From: Marinilabiliaceae bacterium JC017
GTDB lineage: Bacteria > Bacteroidota > Bacteroidia > Bacteroidales > Marinilabiliaceae
NCBI GenBank assembly: GCA_004296775.1
Contig: RHGE01000001.1
Location: forward strand, 155,734 to 219,733
Length of the DNA stretch: 64,000 bases
Direction of reading: 5' to 3'
Part shown: positions 19,612 through 28,864 of the stretch, piece by piece
How positions within the stretch are numbered: position 1 is the stretch's first letter
Layout: the number at the start of each line of letters is the position of its first letter
Translations under genes and position numbers: made by a program
The notes under the pieces: model-generated
What the model was told of the DNA's origin: nothing
The model's input: only the letters and a program-made list of their open reading frames with translations
The model's database searches: none

Positions 19612-19626
19612 TAAGGAGGAACAAAA
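19612..19626 (+). promoter_or_regulatory. Strong Shine-Dalgarno for the 66-aa gene
   Basis: AAGGAGGAACAAAA precedes the ATG. A near-perfect anti-SD match is uncommon here; most genes in the window lack one, the 27820 gene being the other clear case. High translation is implied. Confidence 0.7.
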
Positions 19627-19827
19627 ATGAAGTCGAAAAAAGCCGGCAAAAAGCGTACTGACTTTACTTCTGATGAAGCTTTCATGAAGAGGTATAACGC
19701 AAAAACCGGTAAATCCAAGCGCAACAGAAAGCCTACCATTTACGACATCGATGATTTTGATGACAATCTTGTAGATGAGGATTTCAAAGGATTTAATAAA
19801 GATCAATACAACAACGATCTTTATTAG
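19627..19827 (+). CDS. Small charged protein, unknown function
   Basis: 66 residues, beginning MKSKKAGKKRTDFTSDEAFM: a lysine-rich N-terminal half followed by an acidic, Asp-rich C-terminal half (YDIDDFDDNLVDEDF). No membrane segment or cysteine. Three things support a real gene: AAGGAGG 8 bp before the ATG, a very strong SD for this genome; an own terminator at 19852; and placement alone in an otherwise empty gap. The bipolar charge suggests a nucleic-acid- or ribosome-associated or chaperone-bound protein (inference only). Family not recognised. Confidence 0.8.
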   Translation: MKSKKAGKKRTDFTSDEAFMKRYNAKTGKSKRNRKPTIYDIDDFDDNLVDEDFKGFNKDQYNNDLY

Positions 19828-19851
19828 TTTTTGACAACGATTTTTTTTGTG

Positions 19852-19878
19852 ATGGCTGCTTTGGCAGCCATTTTTTTC
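19852..19878 (+). terminator. Terminator after the 66-aa gene
   Basis: ATGGCTGC / GCAGCCAT with a 4-nt loop and seven T. Confidence 0.85.
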
Positions 19879-19907
19879 AAATCTGCATAACATTTAACAC
19901 AACCACC

Positions 19908-20486
19908 ATGCCTAATAATTGCTGCGAATGGGCGATAACTTCTCCGCTATTAAAAAAATACCACGACACAGAATGGGGAGTTCCACTTCATGATGACATA
20001 AAACTCTTTGAATTTATGACCCTCGACACATTCCAGGCTGGCTTAAGCTGGGAAATTGTATTAAAAAAAAGAGATGCCTTTTACCTGGCCTTTGACGGAT
20101 TCAACCCCAAGAAGATATCAAAATATACACCTGAAAAAATTGAATCTCTTCTTCAAAACAAAGACATTATACGCAATAAATTAAAGATAAATGCAACGGT
20201 AAATAATGCTCAAGTCTTACTTAACATCCTGGAAGAATGGGACTCATTTGATCGCTACCTCTGGCAATTTACAAACCACCAGACCATTCACAACAAATGG
20301 AAATCATTAAAGGAAATTCCATCCGTTTCACCTGAAGCGGAGAAAATGAGTAAAGCACTAAAGAAGAAAGGATTTAAATTTGTCGGCCCAACCATTTGCT
20401 ATGCTTTCATGCAAGCTGCCGGTATGGTTAATGACCATGAAGTAACCTGTTCACGGTATAAAGAAATCATTGCGCTAACCCAATAA
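19908..20486 (+). CDS. tag: DNA-3-methyladenine glycosylase I
   Basis: Base-excision repair of 3-methyladenine. 192 residues. It starts MPNNCCEWAITSPLLKKYHD, then TEWGVPLHDD and FEFMTLDTFQAGLSWEIVLKK, the hallmark of the Tag (HhH) family. FVGPTICYAFMQAAGMVNDH is the conserved C-terminal part with its zinc-site His and nearby Cys (VTCSRY; the other ligands are the N-terminal Cys and His17-like residue). Complete. It lies 30 bp after the preceding terminator and ends at a bidirectional terminator shared with the convergent FAH gene. Confidence 0.96.
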   Translation: MPNNCCEWAITSPLLKKYHDTEWGVPLHDDIKLFEFMTLDTFQAGLSWEIVLKKRDAFYLAFDGFNPKKISKYTPEKIESLLQNKDIIRNKLKINATVNNAQVLLNILEEWDSFDRYLWQFTNHQTIHNKWKSLKEIPSVSPEAEKMSKALKKKGFKFVGPTICYAFMQAAGMVNDHEVTCSRYKEIIALTQ

Positions 20487-20496
20487 AAAAAAGAAA

Positions 20497-20530
20497 AATC
20501 GTTTTGCCATTATTAAAGGCAAAACGATTT
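20497..20530. terminator. Bidirectional terminator between tag and the FAH gene
   Basis: AAATCGTTTTGCC / GGCAAAACGATTT with a 9-nt loop. Flanking A and T runs allow termination from both sides. Confidence 0.85.
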
Positions 20531-20541
20531 CGATATATCAT

Positions 20542-21153
20542 CTATTTCACCAGAAAATCAATTAACATCTCGTCCTCAAGGAACCCCTGAAGTCGATCAC
20601 CAATCTTAACCGGACCCACCCCAGCCGGAGTCCCGGTGTAGATCAGATCACCAATCTTTAATGTAAAATATTTTGATACATGAGAGATTAGCTGATCAAT
20701 ATTAAATATCATTTCACTGGTATTTCCCACTTGCTGTTTTTGCCCATTTACGTCTAATCGGAAATTAACATTCCCCATATCTTTAAATTTCGCTTTAGGC
20801 ACAAATTTGGAAATCACTGCGGATCCGTCAAAAGCTTTACACTTTTCCCAAGGCAATCCTTTGGCTCGCAATGCATCCTGAAGATCTCTCGCTGTAAAAT
20901 CGATCCCCAAGGCCACTTCTTCATAATAACGATTGGCAAATTGCGGAGCAATGCTTTTTCCTATTCGATTGATCTTCACCACCAACTCAATCTCATGATG
21001 AAATTCATTGGCAAAATCAGGAATAAAAAACGGATCATTATTCCTTAAAAGGGCGGAATCAGGTTTCGAGAAAACAACCGGTTCGGCAGGCAAAGGATTT
21101 TTTAACTCCTTGGCATGATCTTCATAATTTCTCCCGATACATAGGATCTTCAT
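20542..21153 (-). CDS. Fumarylacetoacetate hydrolase (FAH) family protein
   Basis: 203 residues, the short FAHD1/YcgM form. It opens MKILCIGRNYEDHAKELKNP, then VFSKPDSALL. The metal-binding acidic residues appear in HHEIELVVKINRIG and the downstream Glu/Asp positions (VALGIDFTARDLQ), and the closing part has LIYTGTPAGVGPVKIGD. Family members act as acylpyruvate hydrolases or oxaloacetate decarboxylases; which one applies cannot be read. It is followed upstream, 10 bp away, by the exonuclease gene, so the two are probably co-transcribed. Confidence 0.92.
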   Translation of the reverse strand: MKILCIGRNYEDHAKELKNPLPAEPVVFSKPDSALLRNNDPFFIPDFANEFHHEIELVVKINRIGKSIAPQFANRYYEEVALGIDFTARDLQDALRAKGLPWEKCKAFDGSAVISKFVPKAKFKDMGNVNFRLDVNGQKQQVGNTSEMIFNIDQLISHVSKYFTLKIGDLIYTGTPAGVGPVKIGDRLQGFLEDEMLIDFLVK

Positions 21154-21163
21154 GATATTTCAA

Positions 21164-21934
21164 TTATTTATTATTGAATTTACGCAATTTAATATTCGTC
21201 AACACTTTCTTGGTATAAAGAGGAAAATCTCCATTCATCATCCAACCATAATACCCGGCATCTTTATCCAAAACATCTTCAACTTTCTTGCCTCGGTATT
21301 TTCCAAAATTAAACACCTCTTCACCTTTATCGTTAAAAATGATCCGTCCCAGAAAATCAGCGTTACGATTGAAAGAAGAAAACTCGGAAAGAAATTCAAT
21401 TTCGTTTTTCAGATTATCATAGCGATCCAATTGAGCCTTCAGCACTTCGTAGGTCGCCCTAGTATCTGCTTCAGCGGAGTGGGCATCTTTCAAATCCTTA
21501 TCACAATAGAATTTGTAAGCGGCTTCCAGCGTACGCTTTTCCATTTTATGGAAAATTGTTTGCACATCCACAAACTTACGCTTCTTCATATCAAAATCCA
21601 CTTCGGCCCGGATGAACTCTTCGGCCAACAAAGGAATATCAAACTTATTGGAATTAAATCCACTAATATCGCATCCTTCCATAAAACCCGCCAAGGTTTT
21701 GGCTAATTCCTTAAAGGTTGGACAATCCTTTATATCTTCATCATATATGCCATGAATTTCTGACGTTTTCGCAGGAATGGGCATTTCGGGATTAACACGA
21801 TATGTTTTCGATTCTTCTGAACCGTCGACATTAACCTTTAAAATTGAAATCTCTACAATCCGGTCTGCTGCCACGTTTATTCCTGTGGTCTCCAAATCAA
21901 AAAATACAATTGGATTCTTTAGATTAAGTTTCAT
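21164..21934 (-). CDS. DEDDh 3'-5' exonuclease with ExoX-like C-terminal domain
   Basis: 256 residues. The exonuclease domain (about 8-170) has VFFDLETTGINVAADRIVEI (D and E of motif I), SGFNSNKFDIPLLAEEF (motif II) and HSAEADTRATYEVL (H-x4-D, motif III), placing it in the DnaQ/DEDDh group. The C-terminal part, FNFGKYRGKKVEDVLDKD then YYGWMMNGDF, is the exodeoxyribonuclease X-like tail (FGK[YH][RK]G motif) common in Bacteroidota. It likely trims DNA or RNA 3' ends in repair or processing. First gene of a two-gene unit with the FAH gene. Confidence 0.93.
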   Translation of the reverse strand: MKLNLKNPIVFFDLETTGINVAADRIVEISILKVNVDGSEESKTYRVNPEMPIPAKTSEIHGIYDEDIKDCPTFKELAKTLAGFMEGCDISGFNSNKFDIPLLAEEFIRAEVDFDMKKRKFVDVQTIFHKMEKRTLEAAYKFYCDKDLKDAHSAEADTRATYEVLKAQLDRYDNLKNEIEFLSEFSSFNRNADFLGRIIFNDKGEEVFNFGKYRGKKVEDVLDKDAGYYGWMMNGDFPLYTKKVLTNIKLRKFNNK

Positions 21935-22766
21935 GTGTCTAAATTTGTTTTTCAGTTGTCACATAAAACTCGCCACAATAAAGACATACTCGCATGTGAG
22001 ATTGTTTGCTCATGGCTCGTTTCATCTGTTTAAAATATAACACCCAAGATTAATCATGGGTATTTCATATGATTAAATTATTTCCTAAGGTCATATGAAA
22101 CTCCCCAATCATAGTCATCCCCATTTAGGGGCACAACTTCCTCATGGTTCGTTTCATCAATGAACAAAATGGCCTTCCACTGATTTAAAAGAATATCTTC
22201 AACCAGGCAAAACCAGTATTTCACCTATTTTTACAAAGCAAATGGCACACTGAATCAGTGCCATCAATCAAAACCACCCGTTGCATGGCTACATAAGTCT
22301 ACAAAAATAGAGATTCTATGCAACCATTCAACAATAATGAGCTTTAAAAATCTCTAATGCTATCAGGTAGTTATTTAAGAGGATAAAGAAGATATAAAAT
22401 AGATCGTTAGAGGCTAGATAACAGACCTTAAACTGATTTATACCCATTAGTGATTAAAATGACCAATTAAAAACATAGCGCAATAATTGGTTTTTAATCA
22501 TCTATCGGCATCACACCAAGGTCATTTTTAATTGAGAATCAATGAAGCTAAATAGGTTTGGTATTATATCCGGCTAATTTGCAGAGCTGTAAAATTTTGG
22601 TCATCAAATTCTTTCAGATAATTACACCCACTTAACAAACTATTGAGGTAAAAACAGATAATAATGTCCCCAGGGGCCTTGCGCATTTATTGAAGTCTGC
22701 CACGCTTAAATACCACCAATCACTCCCGGCAACCAAAACCGTTATACTCCTTAAAAGCCACCTGTT
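21935..22766. repeat. Intergenic stretch with two interspersed repeats
   Basis: No gene is supported. 22397-22440 is a head of the AT-rich repeat (AATAGATCGTTAG). 22440-22565 resembles 6183-6282 (shared ATCTATCGGCAT and ACACCAAGGTCATT). 21960-22160 contains a loosely repeated TCATGGTTCGTTTCATC / TCATGGCTCGTTTCATCTG motif (22012 and 22143). Confidence 0.45.
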
Positions 22767-24305
22767 CTACTCCTCATCCTTTGGCGACTGAAGAATAAAA
22801 TGCATGATACGGGCCGTGGGGGGATACCATTTTTCATTCACCTCCAATTTCTTTTCAAAGGGAGCCATCTCATCCGACTTAATTGAAAGCCAGTATTCTC
22901 CAGGCGTCAAGGCCAGGATAAAACTGGCCGAGTCAGGTGTTGTGGCATATTGTCCCACTATATTCCCCAACATATCCGTTACTAAAACATCAGGCTTAAA
23001 GTCTGGGATCACCTGATTAGAATCCTGTTCCATGGTGAGGTAACACTTATAAATAAGGTGGGCAGGATCTTTATCCTTGAAAACCACTTTATAAATATCG
23101 CGGTTCCCCAATCCTTCAGGCCGGATGGCTGATACATACGCATAACGTTTACCTCTCACCCATGAAATAGAGTAATTGTCATAGGTGTCATTCACCGGAT
23201 AACCGATATTCACCGCATCGCCCCACTCACCGGTTACAGTGTCTAAATCGGCATAGAAAATATCATAGCCGCCCATGGACTGCAGGCCATTGGAAGAAAA
23301 AAACAACCGCCTGCCACCATCGGTTAATACCGGAAAATTTTCATCATACGAGGAATTCACCTTTCCGGGCAAAGGCCGGGAGGGCCCCCACTGGCTATTC
23401 GGTAATTTTATGGAATAAAACAGATCCAAAGAGCCATTGGTTGTTTCCGACGCATATAAAATGGTATCCTTACCGGCAGACATCCACACCCCAAACTTTC
23501 CGCCCCGACTCTTTAACGGCGGACCAAAGTCCCTTATTTCTTCAAACTGGTAATCCCCTAAATAAGGAGCATAAGCAACCGACTCAACCACGTACCGGTT
23601 ATGAAATACAAACAACTCCTCCCCCTGCACACTGATACCGGCCACAATCTCATCAAATCCCGTATTGACAGCAGAACCAATGGTCTTCTTGCTCTTCCAC
23701 TGATCCTTTTCCATAAGCGACACACAAACATTGAAATAATTGAATCGTCCCTTGCTATGATAACGTTGATCCGAAGCATAAAAAAGAATTGACTCATCAT
23801 TCGTGACAAAAGGATTAATCTCAGAACGCTTGGTATTTATCCTATTTCCCAGGTTGTGAAAAGCCACATCGACGGGTTGCATCACCATGGCACGGGCATT
23901 TTCAATATACCGTTTCAACTGAATGGCCTTTTCTCTCCCGCCAGGTTTATCTGTCATCGCCTCCGCATAATTATTGATATAAATCAAAGAACTATCAAAT
24001 TGATGGGTATGAAAATAAGCCTGACTCATGTCAAACAACACCTGACTATTCTGCTCATCAAGCACCTCCAGGCGTTTCAGATAGGGCAACGCCTGCCCTT
24101 TGAGCTGATTATCCTTCAAATAACACACGACTATTTTTTTCAACAGATCAACATCATCAGGCTTCTTTTTCAAAACTCTCATATAATCCTTTAAAGCCCT
24201 TTCATAATTATATACCCTGAAATATTTATCCCCACTGATTTTGTGGTTTTGAGCCGAAATACCAAGGCAATAAAGCAGAATGAATAACAACGTAACTCTT
24301 CGCAT
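22767..24305 (-). CDS. TPR / PD40 beta-propeller envelope protein
   Basis: 512 residues. Signal peptide MRRVTLLFILLYCLGISAQ; TPR-like helices from about 20 to 135 (YNYERALKDYMRVLKKKPDD); WD40-like PD40 repeats from about 150 to 400, including NPFVTNDESILFYASD and FPVLTDGGRRLFFSSNG with GGYDIFYADL; then a CarboxypepD_reg-like sandwich (about 420-500). The order TPR-PD40-Cpd matches PorE-like proteins of the type IX secretion system, but the C-terminal OmpA peptidoglycan-binding domain is absent, so it is probably a paralogue rather than PorE itself. Monocistronic. Confidence 0.85.
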   Translation of the reverse strand: MRRVTLLFILLYCLGISAQNHKISGDKYFRVYNYERALKDYMRVLKKKPDDVDLLKKIVVCYLKDNQLKGQALPYLKRLEVLDEQNSQVLFDMSQAYFHTHQFDSSLIYINNYAEAMTDKPGGREKAIQLKRYIENARAMVMQPVDVAFHNLGNRINTKRSEINPFVTNDESILFYASDQRYHSKGRFNYFNVCVSLMEKDQWKSKKTIGSAVNTGFDEIVAGISVQGEELFVFHNRYVVESVAYAPYLGDYQFEEIRDFGPPLKSRGGKFGVWMSAGKDTILYASETTNGSLDLFYSIKLPNSQWGPSRPLPGKVNSSYDENFPVLTDGGRRLFFSSNGLQSMGGYDIFYADLDTVTGEWGDAVNIGYPVNDTYDNYSISWVRGKRYAYVSAIRPEGLGNRDIYKVVFKDKDPAHLIYKCYLTMEQDSNQVIPDFKPDVLVTDMLGNIVGQYATTPDSASFILALTPGEYWLSIKSDEMAPFEKKLEVNEKWYPPTARIMHFILQSPKDEE

Positions 24306-24490
24306 GGCTTAAATGATTAATGACTAAACTAAAACTAAAGATTATCACCCTAAAAGGGAAATAACAAAAAAAATTCGACTCTTAAATGTACAATGTTGCT
24401 AACAATTATTTCAATCAGCCATTAAATCTTTGATGAACAATCATTAATCATATTTGTTGAAACCACAGTAATAACTCAAAGTGCACAAAT

Positions 24491-25237
24491 ATGAAGAGAC
24501 GACATTTCATCAGTCTGGCTGGGTTAAGCGCTGTGTCAGCTTGTGTTCCCAGGACCAGAAAAACTGAAGACAAAAGGAAAGAAGAAGCATCAAACGCTAT
24601 TTCATCTCCCATCTCCGGTCACTTCTTTCCTGCTTTACCTTACGCCTACAATGCTCTGGAACCATATATCGATGCTCAAACCATGGAATTGCATCACGAC
24701 AAACATCACCGGGGGTATTTTAATAAGTTCACCGCAGCCATTGACCACACTCCCCTGGAAACCACTTCACTGCCTGAAATTTTTGGAAAAGTTTCCACGT
24801 TAAGTCCTGTTATCAGAAATGCCGGCGGAGGCTATTACAATCATATTCTTTACTGGGAAAACATAAGTTCGGAGGAAAGTCAGCCTTCAGCCAGAATACT
24901 TAGTGCCATTGTAAAACACTTCGGCTCTTACAATAAATTAAAAAACAGATTTATTAATGCGGCCAAGACGCTTTTTGGCAGTGGCTGGGCCTGGTTAATC
25001 CTGGATGAAAACAAAGATTTAAAAATAACCACCACCGGCAACCAAGACAATCCATTGATGGATGTGGTAAATGAACGAGGCATCCCAATCCTCACCATAG
25101 ATGTATGGGAACATGCCTATTATTTAAAATATCAGAACCGGCGAACCGATTACATTGATTCTTTTTGGAAGATTATTAATTGGAAAACGGTTAACAAACG
25201 CTTTGAGAAGGCTGTTAAAGGTGAGTGGATAGGATGA
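24491..25237 (+). CDS. sod: Exported Fe/Mn-type superoxide dismutase
   Basis: 248 residues. The SOD domain starts around residue 48 (FPALPYAYNALEPYID). Metal ligands are seen: His in MELHHDKHH, His in GGGYYNHILYWENI, and Asp and His in TIDVWEHAYYLKYQN. The N-terminus is unusual: MKRRHFISLAGLSAVSAC has a twin-arginine-like RRHFI and a lipobox-like Cys18, so the protein looks exported and possibly lipid-anchored, whereas most bacterial Fe/Mn SODs are cytoplasmic. Metal preference is not readable with certainty. Followed by a strong terminator; no partner genes. Confidence 0.93.
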   Translation: MKRRHFISLAGLSAVSACVPRTRKTEDKRKEEASNAISSPISGHFFPALPYAYNALEPYIDAQTMELHHDKHHRGYFNKFTAAIDHTPLETTSLPEIFGKVSTLSPVIRNAGGGYYNHILYWENISSEESQPSARILSAIVKHFGSYNKLKNRFINAAKTLFGSGWAWLILDENKDLKITTTGNQDNPLMDVVNERGIPILTIDVWEHAYYLKYQNRRTDYIDSFWKIINWKTVNKRFEKAVKGEWIG

Positions 25238-25258
25238 TTTTTTATCCAGTCAAAAGAA

Positions 25259-25294
25259 AGCCTTTCTGTCTTTAAGCAGAAAGGCTATTTTTTT
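25259..25294 (+). terminator. Terminator of sod
   Basis: AGCCTTTCTG / CAGAAAGGCT with an 8-nt loop and a T-run. Confidence 0.9.
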
Positions 25295-26396
25295 ATCCCA
25301 TCGTCAAGTGGTACCGCTTTCCTATTACAATTACCGTCTGCCTGCCCCGGATAAAATCCATTACTGGCCCATTCCTTCCCGGGCTTCACTTCTGATGCTC
25401 ATTGTAGCAAACTCAGGAAGATACCATTTTCATTTTCGTTAATTGACAAACTCCTTAGTCATCCCATAATATCGCTCGGTTGCTTTTTCCCTTACCTGGA
25501 AATTGATCTTTGTGGCTCAAGGAAGCCTTTTTTACGCGTATTGATAACCTACCGGCTATTATTCCCGTAAACACTCTATTCCAGAACCAACTATCATCCC
25601 TCTTAAACATTACCTCTCTAAACAACCTCATCCCGCTGAGTCATTTGTAAATTCCTCCTGCAATTCATCGTTACCATTTTTACACATAATGGAGGATTCC
25701 TGGTATTAAAAACTATTAATCAGGCATTATATCCAATAACATCCATCCACTAATAAAAATCATCTTCTATCTTATTATACTTTGAAATCAGAAATCACTT
25801 ATTTTCTTATTCTGATATTCACAAAATGTTATAACAAACTATATTTCTATTTGTTATATATCTATTTGCTCCTATCTTTTTTCTTTTCACCTCTTTCTTT
25901 TTTTAATTTGTATCTCATCCACTCTTATTTAGATTATTGTTCCTTCTTTTTAGATATATGCATTTCTTTTACCAACTCTAACATATTTATAATAGATTCA
26001 TTTCTATTACCATAAGAAGGCATCAATTTATTTTTAGCTGGATTCATTTATTATTAAGGCAGCAACAAAGCTTAGAAAGCTATTATAAATGATCATTAAG
26101 CAAATGTTTTCATTGGATTCTTGCATGTTTCATCATAGACAAATAACTATTTGGAATACCTGATTATGCGTAGAATCCCACTAATTATACTCCAAAAATG
26201 ACATTTACCCCTAATAATTGTCTAAAATTACTCAACCTCTATTTATTTGAACCTCTGCAACTAACAAACAACCCAATCATATAAACTCAAAAAAAATGAA
26301 AAAAAGTGAAGAAGTACGTACGTCCAACAGGCAATTCATTTGTCTTTTAAGTTTGAACGGAAGTTTAAACTTAGCAGTAGAGCAAAAGTGCAAGAC
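25295..26396. other. 1.1-kb intergenic stretch
   Basis: No gene is supported. An open plus-strand frame at 25782-26015 is nearly all F/L/Y/S/I from an AT-rich run and is rejected. No repeats shared with the other families were noticed. The last ~150 bp should hold the lpxA promoter. Confidence 0.4.
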
Positions 26397-27215
26397 ATGG
26401 AGAATAATATTTCAACGAAAGCAGAGATTGATGAATCGGTTGTTATCGGGCAGGACGTAACCATAGAATCCTTTGCCAAGATTGACAAAGGCGTAAAAAT
26501 AGGTGACGGGACTTGGATAGGGGCGAATGTGACCATTTACGAAGGTGCCAAAATCGGCAAAAACTGCAAAATATTTCCGGGTGCAGTGATTGCTGCCGAA
26601 CCCCAGGATTTAAAATACAAAGGCGAGAAAACATTTGTGGAAATAGGGGACCACACCACTATCCGGGAATATGTAACCATTAACAAAGGAACCGCCTCCA
26701 GGGGCTACACCAAGGTAGGAAACCACTGCTTGCTGATGGCCTACACACATGTTGCACATGACTGTGTGGTGGGGGACCATGTTATATTATCCAACAGCGT
26801 GCAGGTTGCCGGAGAAGTTGAAATAAACGACTGGGCCATTATAGGTGGCAATTCAGCGGTTCACCAGTTTTGCAAAATAGGCGAACATGCCATGGTATCC
26901 GGTATGAGCGGTGTATTATCCGACGTTCCGCCATACACCAAGGTGGCAGGCATGCCGGTAATTTACCAGGGCATTAATTACGTTGGCATGAAACGACGCG
27001 CATTCTCCAGAGAGCAAATTGATACCATTCATCAATTCTACCGCATCATCTTCCAGGAAAATTATAATACCTCTCAAGCCGTGGCCCACATTGAGTTAAA
27101 CTACTCCCCTTCGGAAGAACGCGACCTCATCCTAAATTTCATCAAAAGCGCCACCCGGGGAATCATTAAATCACCCATTAAACAGAAAAAAGCAACTGAA
27201 GCCGTTTCAGACTAA
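26397..27215 (+). CDS. lpxA: Acyl-ACP--UDP-GlcNAc O-acyltransferase
   Basis: First step of lipid A synthesis: transfers a 3-hydroxyacyl chain to UDP-GlcNAc. 272 residues from the ATG at 26397. A frame extension from 26340 adds 19 basic residues without homology and is not used. Left-handed beta-helix hexapeptide repeats run from about 10 to 190; the catalytic His is in YTHVAHDCVVGDH, and GGNSAVHQFCKIGEHAMVSG plus the VPPYTKVAGMP motif are present. The C-terminal helical domain (about 195-260) is that of LpxA. In many Bacteroidota lpxA lies in a cluster with lpxC-fabZ; here it stands alone, so it may be a paralogue or relocated gene. Confidence 0.92.
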   Translation: MENNISTKAEIDESVVIGQDVTIESFAKIDKGVKIGDGTWIGANVTIYEGAKIGKNCKIFPGAVIAAEPQDLKYKGEKTFVEIGDHTTIREYVTINKGTASRGYTKVGNHCLLMAYTHVAHDCVVGDHVILSNSVQVAGEVEINDWAIIGGNSAVHQFCKIGEHAMVSGMSGVLSDVPPYTKVAGMPVIYQGINYVGMKRRAFSREQIDTIHQFYRIIFQENYNTSQAVAHIELNYSPSEERDLILNFIKSATRGIIKSPIKQKKATEAVSD

Positions 27216-27819
27216 CCATTCGTACTGCCATTAGATACCGGACACGACAACAATAGACCAGTAGATTTTTAGATAATAGACCTGAGACCAATTATCAGCT
27301 GATTGATTTGTCATCCTATAACAGTTTTAGCAGTCTTCGCTCTTCTGGTATCTATTACGACGAACAATTAGACAACATACCGATCAAAAAAAACTACAGA
27401 ACAGTTGCACCCATTTCGATGCAGCTGTTTTTTTATCCCTCCAATAATAAGCCTATTCATTCTGTCTCAGGGCAGTGCTGTCCCCCGCCCCATTCCATTA
27501 GCCACGCGACATTGCCGACAATGAAATCTCTCAATTTTCCGTTTTTTTGAACGCCGGGCAGAAAACCTGAAGAGAGGTGAACCAACTGTTTATTTGATGA
27601 CCTTTTCCCCTGAACCAGCCTTTTAATCCCTCTTTTTCAAAACGCCTGCCGCGAACGTTCGAAAACGTACACTCACATGTTACGATTCCGCACGAAATTA
27701 AAAGTCATACATGTCTATTAAATCTTTTTAACCCCTGTTTTACTTTTAGTTACATTTTTTGGCACCCCAATTGTTTATCTCTTATCAAACAACAACAAAT
27801 AAATTTGGAGGAACAAGTC
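27216..27819. repeat. Intergenic stretch with AT-rich repeat head
   Basis: 27251-27290 (CAATAGACCAGTAGATTTTT and following TAGATAATAGACC) is a copy of the AT-rich repeat head. No gene. The 3' end carries GGAGG at 27808-27812 as SD for the next gene. Confidence 0.5.
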
Positions 27820-28623
27820 ATGAGAACCACAGATCTAAAAAAACTAACCGGATTATTTACCAGCCTATTATTGTCAGTATTATTTCTAACCTCTGTTTCA
27901 GGACAAATGATGTTTGGATATGCCGAAAGAAATGAATCGGAACTACCTATTGAATCCTGGATGACTGACGCATCTTCATTTTACTCCTATGAGGAAAACG
28001 AACTACAATTGGAAGACTGGATGACGGATTTATCTTCATACAATATTCATGAAGAAGAAGCATTACCAGTGGAAGAATGGATGTATGCCCTGGCTGACGA
28101 AGTGGAACCTCACCATGAAATTGAAAACTGGATGACAGACCTGACTTCTTTTAATATTCATGAAGAAGAAACACTGTTAGTGGAAGAGTGGATGTATGCT
28201 TTTGCTGACGAACTGGAACCACACCATGAAATTGAAAACTGGATGACAGACCTGACTTCTTTTAACATTCATGAAGAAGAAACACTATTAGTAGAAGAGT
28301 GGATGTATGCTTTTGCTGACGAAGTGGAGCAGCCACACGAAATTCAAAACTGGATGACAGACCTGGAAGGGTTTGCCACTGACGAAGAAAATATTTTACC
28401 CATGGAATTTTGGATGACAAGCATCGACGCTTTCTTCCTGCCAAACTTAAACCTTGAGAAATTATTAACCGAAAGTATTGAAGCCCCGCTGACAGTCGAA
28501 AACTGGATGACCAACATCAACCATTACTTCTGCCACCCGATCGATAAACTAAACAATGTACACAGCCCCGACTGTGGTGCCAAAATAGCCAACCTGACAG
28601 TTCTTAATGTTGTTACCAAATAA
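27820..28623 (+). CDS. Secreted WM-repeat protein, unknown function
   Basis: 267 residues from ATG 27820; the in-frame ATG at 27805 overlaps the GGAGG SD and is rejected. A signal peptide (about 1-30, ending SVSGQ) is followed by about ten copies of an acidic module centred on E-x-W-M-T/Y. Two alternating forms, NWMTDLTSFNIHEEE and EEWMYAFADEVEPHHE, make a ~37-residue double repeat that is nearly identical in copies two and three. The tail (about 235-267) is different, with two Cys (YFCHPID and SPDCGAK). Very acidic, with regularly spaced Trp-Met. Similar LExWMT motifs occur in small exported Flavobacteria/Bacteroidota proteins as I remember, without known function. Own terminator. Confidence 0.85.
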   Translation: MRTTDLKKLTGLFTSLLLSVLFLTSVSGQMMFGYAERNESELPIESWMTDASSFYSYEENELQLEDWMTDLSSYNIHEEEALPVEEWMYALADEVEPHHEIENWMTDLTSFNIHEEETLLVEEWMYAFADELEPHHEIENWMTDLTSFNIHEEETLLVEEWMYAFADEVEQPHEIQNWMTDLEGFATDEENILPMEFWMTSIDAFFLPNLNLEKLLTESIEAPLTVENWMTNINHYFCHPIDKLNNVHSPDCGAKIANLTVLNVVTK

Positions 28624-28681
28624 TGGCAACTCAGGTTCTCTATGACTTAAGACAAGAATCCAACCAAATATAAATAGTAAG

Positions 28682-28707
28682 GCCAACCATAAGGTTGGCT
28701 TTTTTTA
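28682..28707 (+). terminator. Terminator of the WM-repeat gene
   Basis: GCCAACC / GGTTGGC with ATAA loop and seven T. Confidence 0.9.
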
Positions 28708-28864
28708 TACATTCATATTAATTATCACCTTATAAATCCTCTTCCTTCACCCCATTATTGAACCTTATCACAGCCCTGCATCACAATTGAAACCACGAAA
28801 GAGCCCCCGGTTGGTAAAAGCTGGCTATCTTTGCCAGCGGTATTGTCAATTAAATATAACAGTC

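Noticed and set aside
21152..21706. 184-codon plus-strand frame
   Set aside because: Antisense shadow of the DEDDh exonuclease, whose catalytic motifs are clear on the minus strand.
25782..26015. 77-codon frame rich in F, L, Y and S
   Set aside because: Composition follows an AT-rich run; no RBS and no protein-like motifs.
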